Assembly (NCBI GenBank): GCA_004352715.1
Contig: SCFE01000038.1
Location: 637,791-701,790, forward strand
DNA: 64,000 bases
Direction of reading: 5' to 3'
Source: Hofstenia miamia
Taxonomy: Eukaryota > Xenacoelomorpha > Acoela
In this document: positions 1-11,569 of the stretch, one piece after another
Numbering within the stretch: the stretch's first letter is position 1
Layout: each line of letters opens with the position of its first letter
Notes under the pieces: generated by a model
Database searches by the model: none
What the model was told of the DNA's origin: nothing
What the model saw: only the letters and a program-made list of their open reading frames with translations
Position numbers and translations under genes: made by a program

Positions 1-1409
1 CATAAATCTTACAACATTGAAGTTTTGACTATCATATATGTCTATCATTTGTGTATTACATATACATATACATATATATATATATATGTAGTTAGGCCTT
101 AAAATTCAGATTGAAGCCCTGAAATTGAAAACCTTAGGTTATGTTTTAGATGAGCGCAGTGATAACAAGGTAAAATTTCAAAACTCCAAATATATTTTTT
201 TAATAAATTGTTCATAAATAATATTGCATTCACAAAATTTGGGTTAATTATGCACATTGCTGCGTAATAGTATTTAATTTTCACCATTTCAAACCATTGC
301 TTCCAATGTCTTTGCCCAAGCAAGAGCCAACTCTTCCCTGGTCTCTCCATGTCCATCTTTTTATTTACAACACAGTTTTTAATTAGTTGAAACTTTTAAG
401 TTCATTTTTTATTATAAGTATATATATTTGGCTCTTCTTAGTTCGCCAAACAAAATCTTTCAATGAAGCTTGTCTTAGCTCGATAATTTCTTTAAAATCT
501 TGTGCTCTTGCAGAATTTTTTTGCATAGTCACATAACCTTAGACAGCCTGAGGATTTTGAAAACGTAAGCGTTTTTAACTAAAAAAAATTATTAGAGTGG
601 TCCCGCGACCTTTGACTTTGACTGCACACCTCAATGGGTTTGTACTATCTTTACAAATATCCTTGTGCTTCCATGGGATCAAACCTATATAACTACTTGG
701 ACATTAGGTATGCAGAGAACTTAAATCCTTTTCAAAAATTCTAAATTTTCAAATAATGCTTGTTAATCTTTTCAACAAGTTCAGCCCCAGAAATACACTT
801 TAATAGAAATTTTCAAAATTGCATTAAAGTATGTTCCACAAAAGATCTACCCATTCTCCAAGATTTTCAAATTTGGTAATAGGCTTGGAGAAGATTCTTT
901 GTAAATGTAGACGCCAATAATCTGTAAAGAAAATATTTCAGAAGTACTTTTCTTCACACACAATACACCTATATAATGTTTTATCATCCTATATTAGCAA
1001 GACTAATTTACATCGTTCTTCAGAATGTCAAGTACAATACAATGAAAAGTTTAGAAATCTATTAACTTTCATTTAATTGCATATAATTATTTACATAGAA
1101 CAATTCTTTACAGCATTCAAAATTACCAAATCCAATGTTATGGAAAATGTTGTAACATATAATAATGTTTATACAGCAAGCTTATTTAATAATTATTTTC
1201 ATCTATCTACACTGCTTCTGCTAATTTTACTTGCGAATTTAACGATAGTCAATTAAAATAAAGCGCCTTTACATTGTGGCTACGGCAGTGATGGATTGAC
1301 AAGCAAATTTTTGAAAATGCATGGAAATGCTCCTGAATCTCATGTTCTACAGTCATTCCGTCTTTACATGAATACTCAGTTATATCTTTTTATTTGGAAA
1401 TTATCAAAC
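1..1409. repeat. Left arm of a large inverted repeat
   Basis: Read as reverse complement, this arm matches 2714-4122 almost base for base, with scattered substitutions and small indels. It starts at the window edge, so the repeat continues outside. The arm contains an 85-codon ORF on the minus strand (99-356) that recurs in the other arm with changes, but nothing in it resembles a known domain and it is probably chance or an old element remnant. The arms could be a real palindromic element or duplication, or an artefact of joining one contig to its own reverse complement; the substitutions between arms argue against a pure copy error. Confidence 0.85.
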
Positions 1410-1713
1410 ATAATGTTTATGCATTAAAATGGAACATTAATCCTAGACCTAGCAGTATTTTGCCCAAGCCGTCAATTTTTGTAAAGTTAACTTAACAATG
1501 ACTTGGAAACTTTTTATTCAATTTTCATTCAAAAAATATATTATTGTAAGAAAATTCTTTTGATGTTTTAAGACTATATTAAAGGTAATTAGAGGCCAGA
1601 AACCCTTAAATTTAGCATTGTAACATTTTGCGGTTTCTTAACCTTGTATTCTGAGCTTTTGTGACGGAAATGCAAAATTTGGTGAATTTTTTCCAATTTT
1701 AGGGTCACTTCAC

Positions 1714-2713
1714 NNNNNNNNNNNNNNNNNNNNNNNNNNNNNNNNNNNNNNNNNNNNNNNNNNNNNNNNNNNNNNNNNNNNNNNNNNNNNNNNNNNNNNN
1801 NNNNNNNNNNNNNNNNNNNNNNNNNNNNNNNNNNNNNNNNNNNNNNNNNNNNNNNNNNNNNNNNNNNNNNNNNNNNNNNNNNNNNNNNNNNNNNNNNNNN
1901 NNNNNNNNNNNNNNNNNNNNNNNNNNNNNNNNNNNNNNNNNNNNNNNNNNNNNNNNNNNNNNNNNNNNNNNNNNNNNNNNNNNNNNNNNNNNNNNNNNNN
2001 NNNNNNNNNNNNNNNNNNNNNNNNNNNNNNNNNNNNNNNNNNNNNNNNNNNNNNNNNNNNNNNNNNNNNNNNNNNNNNNNNNNNNNNNNNNNNNNNNNNN
2101 NNNNNNNNNNNNNNNNNNNNNNNNNNNNNNNNNNNNNNNNNNNNNNNNNNNNNNNNNNNNNNNNNNNNNNNNNNNNNNNNNNNNNNNNNNNNNNNNNNNN
2201 NNNNNNNNNNNNNNNNNNNNNNNNNNNNNNNNNNNNNNNNNNNNNNNNNNNNNNNNNNNNNNNNNNNNNNNNNNNNNNNNNNNNNNNNNNNNNNNNNNNN
2301 NNNNNNNNNNNNNNNNNNNNNNNNNNNNNNNNNNNNNNNNNNNNNNNNNNNNNNNNNNNNNNNNNNNNNNNNNNNNNNNNNNNNNNNNNNNNNNNNNNNN
2401 NNNNNNNNNNNNNNNNNNNNNNNNNNNNNNNNNNNNNNNNNNNNNNNNNNNNNNNNNNNNNNNNNNNNNNNNNNNNNNNNNNNNNNNNNNNNNNNNNNNN
2501 NNNNNNNNNNNNNNNNNNNNNNNNNNNNNNNNNNNNNNNNNNNNNNNNNNNNNNNNNNNNNNNNNNNNNNNNNNNNNNNNNNNNNNNNNNNNNNNNNNNN
2601 NNNNNNNNNNNNNNNNNNNNNNNNNNNNNNNNNNNNNNNNNNNNNNNNNNNNNNNNNNNNNNNNNNNNNNNNNNNNNNNNNNNNNNNNNNNNNNNNNNNN
2701 NNNNNNNNNNNNN
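1714..2713. other. Assembly gap, 1000 N
   Basis: Exactly 1000 N, probably a placeholder length. It lies in the loop between the inverted-repeat arms; 1410-1713 is unique AT-rich sequence with no visible gene. ORFs running through the gap have no meaning. Confidence 0.95.
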
Positions 2714-4124
2714 TTGATAATTTCCAAATAAAAAGATATAACTGAGTATTCATGTAAAGACGGAATGACTGTAGAACATGAGATTCAGGAGCATTTCCAT
2801 GCATTTTCAAAAATTTGCTTGTCAATCCATCACTGCCGTAGCCACAATGTAAAGGCGCTTTATTTTAATTGACTATCGTTAAATTCGCAAGTAAAATTAG
2901 CAGAAGCAGTGTAGATAGATGAAAATAATTATTAAATAAGCTTGCTGTATAAGCATTATTATATGTTACAACATTTTTCCATAACATTGGATTTGGTAAT
3001 TTTGAATGCTGTAAAGAATTGTTCTATGTAAATAATTATATGCAATTAAATGAAAGTTAATAGATTTCTAAACTTTTCATTGTATTGTACTTGACATTCT
3101 GAAGAACGATGTAAATTAGTCTTGCTAATATAGGATGATAAAACATTATATAGGTGTACTGTGTGTGAAGAAAAGTACTTCTGAAATATTTTCTTTACAG
3201 ATTCTTGGCGTCTACATTTACAAAGAATCTTCTCCAAGCCCATTACCAAATTTGAAAATCTTGGAGAATGGGTAGATCTATTGTGGAACATACTTTAATG
3301 CAATTTTGAAAATTTCTATTAAAGTGTACTTCTGGGGCTGAACTTGTTGAAAAGATTAACAAGCATTATTTGAAAATTTAGAATTTTCGAAAAGGATTTA
3401 AGTTCTCTGCATACCTAATGTCCAAGTAGTTATATAGGTTTGATCCCATGGAAGCACAAGGATATTTGTAAAGATAGTACAAACCCATTGAGGTGTGCAG
3501 TCAAAGTCAAAGGTCGCGGGACCAATCTAATAATTTTTTTTAGTTAAAAACGCTTACGTTTTCAAAATCCTCAGGCTGTCTAAGGTTATGTGACTATGCA
3601 AAAAAATTCTGCAAGAACGCAAGATTTTAAAGAAATTATAGAGCTAAGACAAGCTTCATTGAAAGATTTTGTTTGGCGAACCAAGAAGAGCCAAATATAT
3701 ATACTTATATTTAAAAATGAGCTTAAAAGTTTCAACTAATTAAAAACTGTGTTGTAAATAGAAAGATGGACCTGGAGAGACCAGGGAAGAGTTGGCTCTT
3801 GCTTGGGCCAAGACATTGGAAGCAATGGTTTGAAATTGTGAAAATTAAATACTATTACGCAACAATGTGCACAATTAACCCAGATGTTGTGAATGCAATA
3901 TTATTTATGAACAATTTATTAAAAAATATATTTGGAGTTTTGAAATTTTACCTTGTTATCACTGCGCTCATCTAAAACATAACCTAAGGTTTTCAATTTC
4001 AGGGCTTCAATCTGAATTTTAAGGCCTAACTACATATATATATATATATGTATATGTATATGTAATACACAAATGATAGACATATATGATAGTCAAAACT
4101 TCAATGTTGTAAGATTTATGATTT
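2714..4124. repeat. Right arm of a large inverted repeat
   Basis: Reverse complement of 1-1409. It begins right after one gap and ends right before the next (4125), so its true limits are unknown. A 69-codon ORF at 3766-3975 (+) is the counterpart of the minus-strand ORF at 99-356. Differences between arms are single substitutions and short indels, as expected of two old copies or two divergent haplotypes rather than one sequence read twice. Confidence 0.85.
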
Positions 4125-5124
4125 NNNNNNNNNNNNNNNNNNNNNNNNNNNNNNNNNNNNNNNNNNNNNNNNNNNNNNNNNNNNNNNNNNNNNNNNNNNN
4201 NNNNNNNNNNNNNNNNNNNNNNNNNNNNNNNNNNNNNNNNNNNNNNNNNNNNNNNNNNNNNNNNNNNNNNNNNNNNNNNNNNNNNNNNNNNNNNNNNNNN
4301 NNNNNNNNNNNNNNNNNNNNNNNNNNNNNNNNNNNNNNNNNNNNNNNNNNNNNNNNNNNNNNNNNNNNNNNNNNNNNNNNNNNNNNNNNNNNNNNNNNNN
4401 NNNNNNNNNNNNNNNNNNNNNNNNNNNNNNNNNNNNNNNNNNNNNNNNNNNNNNNNNNNNNNNNNNNNNNNNNNNNNNNNNNNNNNNNNNNNNNNNNNNN
4501 NNNNNNNNNNNNNNNNNNNNNNNNNNNNNNNNNNNNNNNNNNNNNNNNNNNNNNNNNNNNNNNNNNNNNNNNNNNNNNNNNNNNNNNNNNNNNNNNNNNN
4601 NNNNNNNNNNNNNNNNNNNNNNNNNNNNNNNNNNNNNNNNNNNNNNNNNNNNNNNNNNNNNNNNNNNNNNNNNNNNNNNNNNNNNNNNNNNNNNNNNNNN
4701 NNNNNNNNNNNNNNNNNNNNNNNNNNNNNNNNNNNNNNNNNNNNNNNNNNNNNNNNNNNNNNNNNNNNNNNNNNNNNNNNNNNNNNNNNNNNNNNNNNNN
4801 NNNNNNNNNNNNNNNNNNNNNNNNNNNNNNNNNNNNNNNNNNNNNNNNNNNNNNNNNNNNNNNNNNNNNNNNNNNNNNNNNNNNNNNNNNNNNNNNNNNN
4901 NNNNNNNNNNNNNNNNNNNNNNNNNNNNNNNNNNNNNNNNNNNNNNNNNNNNNNNNNNNNNNNNNNNNNNNNNNNNNNNNNNNNNNNNNNNNNNNNNNNN
5001 NNNNNNNNNNNNNNNNNNNNNNNNNNNNNNNNNNNNNNNNNNNNNNNNNNNNNNNNNNNNNNNNNNNNNNNNNNNNNNNNNNNNNNNNNNNNNNNNNNNN
5101 NNNNNNNNNNNNNNNNNNNNNNNN
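4125..5124. other. Assembly gap, 1000 N
   Basis: Exactly 1000 N, probably a placeholder. It separates the inverted repeat from the following unique sequence. Confidence 0.95.
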
Positions 5125-6160
5125 GAACTGAAGTGAAATATGACCATTTCCATAAATATATTATTGTAAGAATATATATATATATATATATATTAAGCAA
5201 GCATTGAAATAAAAAGAGAAATTTAGAAACAAGAACAAGCCGTAAAAATATACTAATTGCTTGCCCACAAAGAATTTACATTTTACAGCACGGGAAGAAA
5301 TATAATGCATCCAATGATAAATTTATAAGCTAAACGAATTTACATTTTTGAAGGATTAGGTCGCTTAAGCACCCAAGAATATTTTCATAGTAAAAATCAC
5401 TCATGCTATAAATAATACTACAAAAAACAGTCATTGCTAAACGAATAACAAATGAACATAATGCACTGCAAACTTTTTGTCAAAACAGTTTGGACTACTT
5501 TGAAAATTCGTAAAAAGTTTTGTTGCGAAATTATTGCAATCACTCATCTCATTATTAATAGTTGTCTTTACACAAATATAGTGCATACAAAGCTGATGAA
5601 ATGTGTAATGTGGATGGGAAGCTTATGTATATTAATGTGTAGTCACATCAGTACAAAGATGTTATACTCATTTTTATAAGAGTCAAAAGCAATTTATTGC
5701 AAAAAATCTTTGGTACAAAACTATAAACTAAAAACTATTTACAAAATAATAGTAACATATACATATATAATTGTGTGGTGTGTGTTTGTTGGGGATTAGT
5801 GTGTGTGTGTGTGTGTACATTATCTAGGATCATACGAAATTTTCGAAGGAGTGTAGTATATTGTCATTAAGTATGCATTGTCTGTGAAATAATAATAATA
5901 CAAGTTATAATTCCCTTTGGCAGCATTGAATACATTTTGTAAATGTCTCTTTTCTGCTAATTAATGTCTTTGCACACTGCGCATTTTGTTAAAAATTGAT
6001 GTGGGCAACTATACCAAGGGTGCCTGAACTGCCCCGACCACCCCAACCTTAGTCGGGTTAAATTTTGACGCCGATGTTCAAATTTTACAAGAATAACATG
6101 AACCTTCTTTTCAAGTAAAATAATATTCCTCTAATAGCATCGCGGATGCAATATAATTGT
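5125..6160. other. Intergenic, no gene seen
   Basis: AT-rich sequence with a (TA)n tract near 5171-5191 and a (GT)n tract near 5799-5816. A 75-codon ORF at 5452-5679 (+) shows no recognisable domain and is not called as a gene. Confidence 0.6.
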
Positions 6161-6166
6161 GCTTTG

Positions 6167-6846
6167 CCCGGGGTTGGTGTGCAGTCCAAAAAACGAAACT
6201 GCACAAACTGCACGATGCACACAAAACTTTTGTGCACGATTGCACAACTGCACAATATATATATATATATATAGCCAAACGCGCTATAAGAAAAAACTTG
6301 GCCACATGAAAACTTTATTTCGGACCCTCACTTCACGCTTGAAGCTATATTGATGATATACTACAGAAACAAAAAACTAATGTACTGTACTGATTACAAA
6401 TACATTTGTTTATGTTTACTGCATTTATTTATAATAGCAAGCAATTGTCCTATTTAGTTTATGTACAATATTTATTTTAATATTATGTATAATATTTACT
6501 GTGAACAGAATACAGAAGAATTTTGCGAGTAACCGAGTTTGAAATATGTTGAAAATTGGCTGTAAAAATTGCATTTTCGTCACTAAAGATCGGTGATTTT
6601 ATGACAATTTTGCTCAAAATAAATACGAAGAGGCGATTCTTAGTGAGTGAATAGAGTATTTTGCTCTACCGGCAGTAGGTATTACTTTGGGGTCAAAACT
6701 GGTAATGTGCTAGAAACAGCGGCACAAATTTATGTTTGTGCAGCTGCGCAAGAGTGCAGTTGTGCAGTCTATAGACCTCCTGCACAAACCTGCACAAGTG
6801 TACAGCTGCACAATTTTGCACACTTGTGCAACTATACACCAAGCCT
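6167..6846. mobile_element. Candidate hAT-like MITE with subterminal TGCACAA motifs
   Basis: The ends are imperfect inverted repeats: ccggggttggtgtgcagt at about 6168-6185 against the reverse complement of 6831-6846 (caggcttggtgtatag). Just inside each end lies a cluster of the heptamer TGCACAA or its complement: four exact copies in 6190-6260 and six in 6730-6835, with several one-off variants. Short TIRs plus clustered subterminal heptamers are the known architecture of hAT transposons and their non-autonomous derivatives. No transposase is visible, and I could not find a clear 8-bp target duplication, so the family is an inference. Confidence 0.45.
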
Positions 6847-6849
6847 GAC

Positions 6850-7640
6850 TTTACTGACTTTACCTGTATAACATTTTTTCATCTTCATTACAGGAGGACA
6901 ATTTTGTTTAAATGGGACACACACAAATGTTTCTCAGCTATTCTGCTTTCTATTTTAAATAGTAGGAAGGTACGAAGAATAGTTTTTTGTAGGCCTACAT
7001 GCCATTTTAGTTGTATAGTGTTATTGAGAATTCGGAGCACCGGCGTAGTGTTTTTAAAAAGATTAGCTAAATAAAAGATGTTTCATTATGCCTTATTATG
7101 TTTTATGGGCGCTTTTAATTTGTGTTGGGTGCAACTGAAACTGAGATGATAGGATGACGTGCTAATACTTACTGAATCCAAATGAGGCAAGAATCGGAGA
7201 GCGATAGGTAATAAGTAGAGCAGTTGTCCTTTCTCAATTTTGTTCTGCCTGCAACCACGGTATGTACGCCACAGCTGCATGTAGCGCTACTGAACTAATG
7301 TTAAAAAAAATTTAAAAAATATTGCCCCAATAAAAAATCCAGTATGGTCGGGGTAAAATAAATTGCGTAGAGGCGCCGCTGAACTATGCTGTAATTGTCA
7401 CTACTTTGTAGCTCTGCAATTTTGTTGAACCAGCTTCAAAAGAGTTTCAATAGGTCTTTGTCTAAACATTTCTTGAGCTAGATGTAGCAAGTAATCATTT
7501 AAAAAAGGATCCATGAACTTTTTGGTGGCATTTCAATGATGTTGTAAAACACCGCCATTGGCTAATACCGACTTCTATTTTTGCTAGAATGATATTTGGC
7601 CATTTGATCAAAAAATCAAATCCACCGTTCATGTTGTTTC
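6850..7640. other. Intergenic, no gene seen
   Basis: Short ORFs on both strands (6826-7074 plus, 7086-7280 minus) have no recognisable motifs. The stretch ends where the LINE remnant begins. Confidence 0.5.
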
Positions 7641-9110
7641 AGGAATACGATTTAGTGACGGTCGGTTTAGAGAAGGAAGTTATAATTATTGTTTTTGATG
7701 GAAGAATCTGAGAATACTGGACCTCTGAAAGAGCGAATGTTTGAATATGCTTAGGGGGACTGCAGAAATAGATGAGAGATGTTGGTTGCATTCCCAAGGA
7801 GAGTTACAAAAAGCAAGTTATCAGTAAAGACAGCAATGTCAACCAAGTATTAAAAATGATAGATACTAAGAGTGTATTCATGTGGGCTCTAAAATAGATT
7901 AAGAACTGGGAGACATCAGGCAAAGATGAGATACATGAGTATTTGTTGATGAAGTTCACAAGTGTTCTTGAGGCTAACAGGAGCACTGGAGGAATGTGTT
8001 GTTTGCCGTTTTCTAGAAGGATGATAGTGGGAAGGACATTCCTGATACAAAGAATCCTAAGAATAGTAGTGAATTAAGCAACTTCAATCCAATAATATAT
8101 CTGCTGATAACTTGGAAACTTCGAACTTCAGTGACGTCAAGCCGAATGACATTTTACTTCGAACAAACAGCAGAGAAGCAGAAATCATGCAGGACTAAGA
8201 GTAGAGTATGTAATGATCCCGGTGCTAATAGACGAAAGTCTGGTGGAGAATCTTAAGTGAAGGAAGATAACTTTGTACCTCTACTATTTGTAGTTAACTT
8301 AGGGCTAGGATAAGTGAGACAGGCACAGGTTATAAATGGGATAAAAATGGTAGAGTAGTGAGTCACTTATGGTATATGGATGACAGAAGATGCATGCTAG
8401 TTCAAGGAAGATGTGCCGAAATAAGTAAAGATATTGGAGGAAAGTAGGGGTCTGAGTTAGAGCTTGTACTAAGAAGGTTTGCAGAACTGAGAGAGTGGCT
8501 TGATGAAATGCAGTAGTGACAAAATTGAGGAGGTCAAGGAATTGTACATGTACTTAGTATTGATAGATCAGATCATGAAGAGAAGAAGGCAATTCTAAAG
8601 AAAGAATACATGACTAGTACAAGAAAGGTACAACAGAAGTCAGAACACCATGATGGCAATAACTACATTCGCCATACCACTGTTGATATTCTCAACAGGA
8701 ACAGCTAGGTTGAGAAAGAATGAATTGAGAAAGTTAAAATGCCCAGGAATTTTCTATTAGGAGAAAGAGCATTCAAATTCAATGAAGTTGTAAATAGATT
8801 GTACCTGTAAAAGTAGCCAAGTAGTAAGATACTACTAAGTGGTGAGTACTAAAATAGTACATAGAATAACACTAAGGGCTAAGCTATATATTAATATATA
8901 ACTATGTTGTCTTATATAAATGTAAAGAAGAGATACAACATGTGAAACTAAATGAAAGAAACCAAGCCTGATGACTTACAAATTTGGGTACATTATGAAA
9001 GTTTGTTGGAAGTTATAGGTAAACATGGACGAAAAATAGATGATACTGAAGCAAATATCGAGTTGAGTTCGAGTACTCGCAGGGCCCTAATATATATATA
9101 TATATATATA
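7640..9110 (+). pseudogene. Decayed non-LTR retrotransposon reverse transcriptase (R2/NeSL-like group)
   Basis: Reading across frames, the reverse transcriptase blocks appear in order: a KDEIHEYLLMKFTS segment like the KxPGPDGIxxYWxK motif (near 7925-7970), GRTFLIQ (near 8030), a KSCRTKSRV stretch like the 'QKGCRxxSRG' motif (near 8185-8210), PLLFVVNLG (near 8280), the catalytic-region motif LWYMDD (near 8370-8385), and a late IPLLIFSTGTARLRKNELRK block (near 8675-8735). The combination of YMDD and the last block is typical of the site-specific R2/NeSL-type lineage of many invertebrates. The segment between the SRG-like and PLLF motifs, including the first catalytic aspartate, is deleted. Many stops and frameshifts make it dead. 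The right end runs into a (TA)n tract and a gap. Confidence 0.7.
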
Positions 9111-9111
9111 T

Positions 9112-9468
9112 NNNNNNNNNNNNNNNNNNNNNNNNNNNNNNNNNNNNNNNNNNNNNNNNNNNNNNNNNNNNNNNNNNNNNNNNNNNNNNNNNNNNNNNNN
9201 NNNNNNNNNNNNNNNNNNNNNNNNNNNNNNNNNNNNNNNNNNNNNNNNNNNNNNNNNNNNNNNNNNNNNNNNNNNNNNNNNNNNNNNNNNNNNNNNNNNN
9301 NNNNNNNNNNNNNNNNNNNNNNNNNNNNNNNNNNNNNNNNNNNNNNNNNNNNNNNNNNNNNNNNNNNNNNNNNNNNNNNNNNNNNNNNNNNNNNNNNNNN
9401 NNNNNNNNNNNNNNNNNNNNNNNNNNNNNNNNNNNNNNNNNNNNNNNNNNNNNNNNNNNNNNNNNNNN
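9112..9468. other. Assembly gap, 357 N
   Basis: The gap follows a (TA)n run at 9091-9111. It probably hides the 3' end of the LINE remnant and the 5' end of the receptor-like sequence that follows. Confidence 0.95.
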
Positions 9469-9510
9469 CTTCCTGGTGGTTAATTTGATGACTATTTTTT
9501 ATTAACTCAT

Positions 9511-10290
9511 ATGAGTATTAACTTTTTGATTATTTTTCTAGTCATAGAACAACCTTTCTTCAAATCGAATTCCTCATTAATGTATCTATTTCATTTAGCA
9601 TTTTCTCATTTATTGAATTGTGCAGTATACCTTCTAATCAATTTACCATTTGTAATTTGCTCAGAAGAGTTCTTTTTGAAAAAGTATTTTTATATAGGTG
9701 GTGTAAGGGCTATGTCAATGCAATTGACTTATTCTCATAAAAAGTACATGGTGCTGTTAATCACTGGTGATCGATTAGTTAATTGTTTTTCAGTCAAAAT
9801 TTCCCGAAAATGTAGCCAAGAATTCATTGTTAAAGGAATTTATTGGACAGCATTTTGCATATCGGTTGTTGCAGTTCACCCATTTCATAGTCATGTTTCA
9901 TGGAGAATAACTTGGAAAAGTGAAATTTACACAGGGTTTCGATGCTGCAGTAGCAAATCTTTTCTAACTTTATTTCTATTTCATTTGGTTACACGATGCC
10001 AATGATAGTTGAAATCCTCAAAATGTGACTATTATTTTTTTGGGATTCTTCATCGTTCTACAAGCAAGATTTCCTGGAGATTTACTATAAATTTTTTCTG
10101 TACAGCATTTTCTTTGGTATTTTGCAATTTTGTTTTGGTAACTGTTCACTACCCTTTCTACATTTTACAAGTTTTCCAATATTTCTGGTTTTCAGAAAAG
10201 CAAGCAAAGTTTTGAGACAGTTCATTTAATTATACGCTTGGGACATTAGTCGACTTGATTGTGAACTTCTCTATTTATGTAAAAAACAAA
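9511..10290 (+). pseudogene. Broken seven-transmembrane receptor-like gene
   Basis: An open stretch (9511-10005, 164 codons) encodes hydrophobic segments that line up as TM2 (LFHLAFSHLLNCAVYLLINL), TM3 ending in GDRLVNCF, a DRY-like position, and TM4 (IYWTAFCISVVAVH). A stop follows, and the reading continues in another frame (10009-10215) with a TM5-like segment (FCTAFSLVFCNFVLVTVH). A third frame near 10240-10290 gives LVDLIVNFSIYV, resembling TM7. Such receptors normally run 300-380 residues in one exon, like the intact copies at 17227 and 29345. TM1 is lost at or before the gap, and at least two frame breaks are present. Sequencing errors could mimic this, but several independent breaks favour a real pseudogene. 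Confidence 0.45.
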
Positions 10291-10662
10291 ACAAAATATT
10301 AGAAAATTTCTAAGCAAAATATGTAGTTATTTGCAAATATCCATCTATTTCTGTATCTGTTAAATATGTTTGCAGATGAAAAATTAAGGTATTAATAACG
10401 TAATTACAGAATCACTGTAATAAAAATATGCACTATAGCAGATTACATCTGGCTTGCATATATCTAAATATTTATCACAAAAGAGATAGGTTAAAACTTA
10501 ATTGACCAATTCTGTCAATCGAACTTAAAGTTTCCCTGCATTTTGAAAATATAATGATGAAATTTTCAATATTCTGATTTTAAAGCAGAGGAGATCGAAT
10601 GCTATATTAGACAAATATCAAGACATGATGTCTTACATTCCCTAAAGAGTAGTATTATGTTA

Positions 10663-10697
<35 letters not shown>

Positions 10698-10979
10698 CTA
10701 AAAGTGTACAAAGAGCTGAAATTTTGATTTCTCTTCACTACACAACATTTTCCAATATTTTTTATACATAATGTAGCCTACATTATAGTGAAAATTACTT
10801 ATTTTTTAATATGTTGATATTTTTAATTAAAATACATATATCAGCTATTTATATATGATTTTTCAGAGTACAGAAAGCCGATATATGTCCTGCCCTTTGT
10901 ACAATAAGCTGAAATATACCATTGATAAAGCATTGTCCAGTTTTACACAACAATTTATTTTTCATTTATTTATTTGTAG
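10291..10979. other. Intergenic or intron, (TA)n tract
   Basis: No gene is seen. A long (TA)n tract lies at about 10663-10696. The stretch ends in a pyrimidine-rich run and TAG at 10977-10979, a good splice acceptor for the exon that follows. Confidence 0.5.
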
Positions 10980-11089
10980 ATGCTGTTAGAAAGCGTTTTG
11001 GACAAAATGCATGGCCTGAAGTGCGAAATGCAATCAACCAACTAGGGTTGGATTCTAAGAAGGCGCTGCTTGCTGGCAATAAGGATTAG
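10980..11089 (+). CDS. Terminal exon of an unidentified gene (35 codons plus stop)
   Basis: After the acceptor ttatttatttgtag the third frame reads 35 codons, AVRKRFGQNAWPEV at the start and LGLDSKKALLAGNKD at the end, then TAG at 11087-11089. The composition (balanced charges, W, GC-richer third positions than the surroundings) looks like real protein, and an AATAAA signal lies 47 bp after the stop. The exon begins with two bases completing a split codon. Upstream exons cannot be recognised; they may lie in the gap at 9112-9468 or further left. I do not recognise the family. The alternative frame starting with ATG at 10980 closes after 21 codons and is less convincing. Confidence 0.55.
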
Positions 11090-11135
11090 TTATTTTTACA
11101 AACTTAAGTGCTTTGTTTTTTTACGTTTTATTTTT

Positions 11136-11141
11136 AATAAA
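11136..11141 (+). promoter_or_regulatory. Polyadenylation signal AATAAA
   Basis: Canonical hexamer 47 bp after the stop at 11089, followed by a T/G-rich stretch. It fits the end of the transcript carrying the 10980-11089 exon. Confidence 0.5.
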
Positions 11142-11146
11142 TTTGT

Positions 11147-11563
11147 TCTGGAGTAGGTTAATATACTATACGTGTCTATAATGTCTTTTGTACTACAATT
11201 GTACTATTTAATTGTGTTTAGTATTCTGAGAAATCTGAACTATAATCAATCGATTGTTGATGAAATTTCTTCGCATCCTCATGTGAGTTTTTTGTTTTTT
11301 ATTAATAACTATTTTGCTTAGACTCCTGAACTAATCACAGATAAATCTTCTCTGCTTATTGGTTTAATACATCCCGACTTCATCATTAGTAGGTAAAATA
11401 TTAGTCAATTTATATTTTATATTATGTTTACTCTAAAAATATTTTAACGAAAGTGCATTTTAAAACAATCTAATACATTTGTTGCGCCTTTTAAATGGGC
11501 AAATCTATTATATTTCGATTTAATATATTTTGGATTGTGTGTTTTATGTTAACCTACTCCAGA
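11147..11563. repeat. 417-bp interval bounded by 19-bp inverted repeats (MITE candidate)
   Basis: tctggagtaggttaatata at 11147-11165 matches the reverse complement of 11545-11563 at 18 of 19 positions. The size and terminal inverted repeats suit a small non-autonomous DNA transposon. I saw no clear target-site duplication. It starts six bases after the poly(A) signal of the preceding exon, so an insertion into a 3' flank is possible. Confidence 0.5.
11181..11392 (+). CDS. Weak candidate: two exons with a 39-bp intron
   Basis: ATG at 11181 opens 34 codons with a hydrophobic start (MSFVLQLYYLIVF) to 11282, followed by a GTGAGT donor. A 39-bp GT-AG intron (11283-11321) with a T-rich end follows, then 71 bp in frame (TPELITDKSSLLIGLIHPDF) to AG|GTAAAA at 11392. 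Both exons stay open only when spliced. Against it: the intron is extremely short, the pieces lie inside the 11147-11563 inverted-repeat interval, and no further exon is evident. No family is recognised, and this may be chance. Confidence 0.25.
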
Positions 11564-11569
11564 CGCAAT

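Noticed and set aside
1705-2825. Long ORFs running through N gaps (also at 4019-5200, 8952-9488, 12140-13276, 43851-45056, 53512-54149)
   Set aside because: They exist only because N codons are read as open; the flanking residues are repeats or microsatellite translations.
3766-3975. 69-codon ORF, repeated as 99-356 in the other arm, as a real gene
   Set aside because: Conserved only because the arms are copies of one another; no domain, and its flanks are repeat-like.
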